A DNA stretch of 14,702 nucleotides. Origin: Betaproteobacteria bacterium (GTDB lineage Bacteria > Pseudomonadota > Gammaproteobacteria > Burkholderiales > SG8-41). Both the position numbers and the translations under genes were made by a program. The notes below the pieces were generated by a model. The model searched no databases, had not been told where the DNA came from, and saw only the letters and a list, made by a program, of their open reading frames with translations. The DNA lies in contig JAHZNX010000076.1 in assembly GCA_020028375.1 (NCBI GenBank), positions 1-14,702 on the forward strand, given 5' to 3'. Below are positions 13,337-14,702 of the stretch, piece after piece (position 1 is the first letter of the stretch; every line of letters begins with the position of its first letter).

Positions 13337-14702
13337 TCAACGGTAGTCTTTCGCGCTGAACCTGCGGTACTTGGGCAGCAGGCGGCGCGGCTTGCGGAAC
13401 GCATCGCGGCGGAACGGCTCGCCCAATTCCTGCGTCAGCATGATCTCGACCACCGAGGGCTTCCCGGAACGCAGCGCCGCCTTGAGCGCGTCGGAGACCT
13501 CGTCCTCGTGCTCCACGCGGTAGCCCTCGGCCCCCATCACGCGCGCCACCTCCGAGAAATCCGGATTGGCGAGGTGGGTGCCCACAAATCGATTATCGAA
13601 GTAGTCGATCTGGTTCTTCTTCTCCGCGCCCCACTGGCCGTTGTTGAACACCACCGCCACCGCCGGGATCTTCTCCCTTACCGCCGTCATGACTTCCGCC
13701 AGGCTCATGCCCCAGGCGCCTTCGCCAACGTAGGCGATCGCGGGGCGCTCCGGGCGCGCGACCTTGGCGCCAAGCGCCGTGGGATACGCGTAGCCGCAGT
13801 TGCCCCAGCTCATCGCCGCGAGGAAGGACAGCGGCTGCTCGAAACGCAGATAGCTGTTCGCGACCGAGCACACGTTGCCGATGTCCGTGGAAACCATGGC
13901 GTTCCTGGGCAGCGCCTTGGCGAGATGGGTGAGCGCGCGGCGCGGGCCGATCTGGCCCTTCCGGTTGGGGGAGGGCCAGTTGGCGAGCTCGACGATCCAC
14001 GCTTCCTTCTCGCGGTGCACTTCTGCCAGCCGGTTCCGGTCGGGCTTCCTCGCCCCGCGCGCCTTCAGCCGCTTCAGCAGCTCCTGCGCCGCGAGCTTGG
14101 CATCGCCCTGGATCGCGAGCGAGACTTTCTTCACGAGCCCGAGCGTGCGGTGGTCGGCGTCGATCTGGATGACCTTCGCCTCCTTTGGCCAGTAGTCGAT
14201 GCCGTGCTGCGGCAGCGTGCCGAACGGCCCGAGGCGCGTGCCGAGCGCGAGCACGACGTCGGCGCGCGCGATGATCCGCATCGCCGCCTTCGAGCCCTGG
14301 TAGCCCAGCGGGCCGCACGCCAGCGGGTGGCTCGCCGGGAACGAGTCGTTGTGGAGGTAGGAGTTCACCACCGGCGCGGTGAGGTGCTCGGCCAGCGCCT
14401 TCACTTCGTCGATGCCGTCCGCCATCACGACGCCCCCGCCCGACAGGATCACCGGGAACCTCGCCTCGGCGAGCAACTTCGCCGCCTTGTCGAGCGCGTT
14501 CGTCCCGCCCGCCGCGCGCTCGATGACGAGGGGCGGAAGGATCTCGTAGTCGCCTTCGCCGTAGAAGTAGTCGCGCGGAATGTTCACCTGCACCGGCCCG
14601 CGTTCGTGCAGCGCGACGGTGAAGGCGCGGTGCATCAGCTCGGCCATGCGCAGCGGCGAATTCACGTGCACCTGCCACTTGGTGATCTTCGAGAAGATCG
14701 GC
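13337..14702 (-). CDS. xsc: Sulfoacetaldehyde acetyltransferase Xsc (N-terminus beyond window)
   Basis: Thiamine-diphosphate enzyme that converts sulfoacetaldehyde and phosphate to acetyl phosphate and sulfite, the desulfonation step in taurine and related C2-sulfonate catabolism; cytoplasmic. The visible 454 residues cover the end of the N-terminal Pyr domain (GPVQVNIPRDYFYGE), the central domain (NSYLHNDSFPASHPLACGPLGYQG and LGTRLGPFGTLPQHG, distinctive for Xsc among acetolactate-synthase-like enzymes) and the C-terminal PP domain. About 140 N-terminal residues, with the catalytic glutamate, lie outside. The ThDP/Mg motif reads GEG (codons at 13718-13726), then 24 residues, then NN, with Glu where GDG is usual. 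FNNGQWGAEKKNQ and the C-terminal LGEPFRRDAFRKP fit Xsc. Without the upstream neighbours the sulfonate source is not known. Confidence 0.9.
   Translation of the reverse strand, partial: PIFSKITKWQVHVNSPLRMAELMHRAFTVALHERGPVQVNIPRDYFYGEGDYEILPPLVIERAAGGTNALDKAAKLLAEARFPVILSGGGVVMADGIDEVKALAEHLTAPVVNSYLHNDSFPASHPLACGPLGYQGSKAAMRIIARADVVLALGTRLGPFGTLPQHGIDYWPKEAKVIQIDADHRTLGLVKKVSLAIQGDAKLAAQELLKRLKARGARKPDRNRLAEVHREKEAWIVELANWPSPNRKGQIGPRRALTHLAKALPRNAMVSTDIGNVCSVANSYLRFEQPLSFLAAMSWGNCGYAYPTALGAKVARPERPAIAYVGEGAWGMSLAEVMTAVREKIPAVAVVFNNGQWGAEKKNQIDYFDNRFVGTHLANPDFSEVARVMGAEGYRVEHEDEVSDALKAALRSGKPSVVEIMLTQELGEPFRRDAFRKPRRLLPKYRRFSAKDYR

Overview
The window is a G+C-rich, gene-dense chromosomal segment that reads as betaproteobacterial. 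The best evidence is the block argH / algZ-algR-hemC-hemD-hemX-hemY, an order also known from Pseudomonas, together with a cutA-dsbD pair and protein sequences of proteobacterial type. I see no rRNA, tRNA, CRISPR array, insertion sequence or prophage gene. No stretch above 300 bases lacks a gene.

Layout. Positions 1-2021 (minus strand) hold the 5' part of dsbD, complete cutA, and a short ORF that looks like an internally deleted remnant of an NAD-dependent epimerase/SDR gene. Positions 2096-4034 (plus) hold a 2Fe-2S/flavin reductase and a cation diffusion facilitator, probably one operon. Positions 4031-9903 (minus) hold algZ-algR-hemC-hemD-hemX-hemY: a LytS/LytTR two-component pair followed by two tetrapyrrole enzymes (porphobilinogen to uroporphyrinogen III) and two membrane-anchored accessory proteins. 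Positions 9924-12199 (plus) run divergently from algZ and hold argH and a fructosamine-kinase-family gene. Positions 12222-14702 (minus) hold a LacI-family regulator and, upstream of it behind a strong intrinsic terminator, the 3' part of xsc (sulfoacetaldehyde acetyltransferase, sulfonate catabolism), cut by the window edge.

Most genes are ordinary housekeeping genes, and nothing here amounts to a convincing new multi-gene system. The most notable item is algR. Its receiver domain appears to carry a clean in-frame deletion of about 45 residues that removes the phospho-acceptor aspartate, while the kinase and the LytTR DNA-binding domain look intact. Second is a pair of intergenic tandem arrays of a 7-bp unit (consensus ACGAGTC), in direct orientation on either side of cutA and the SDR remnant. 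Because two internal deletions occur within 7 kb, real genome erosion must be separated from assembly collapse before either is interpreted.
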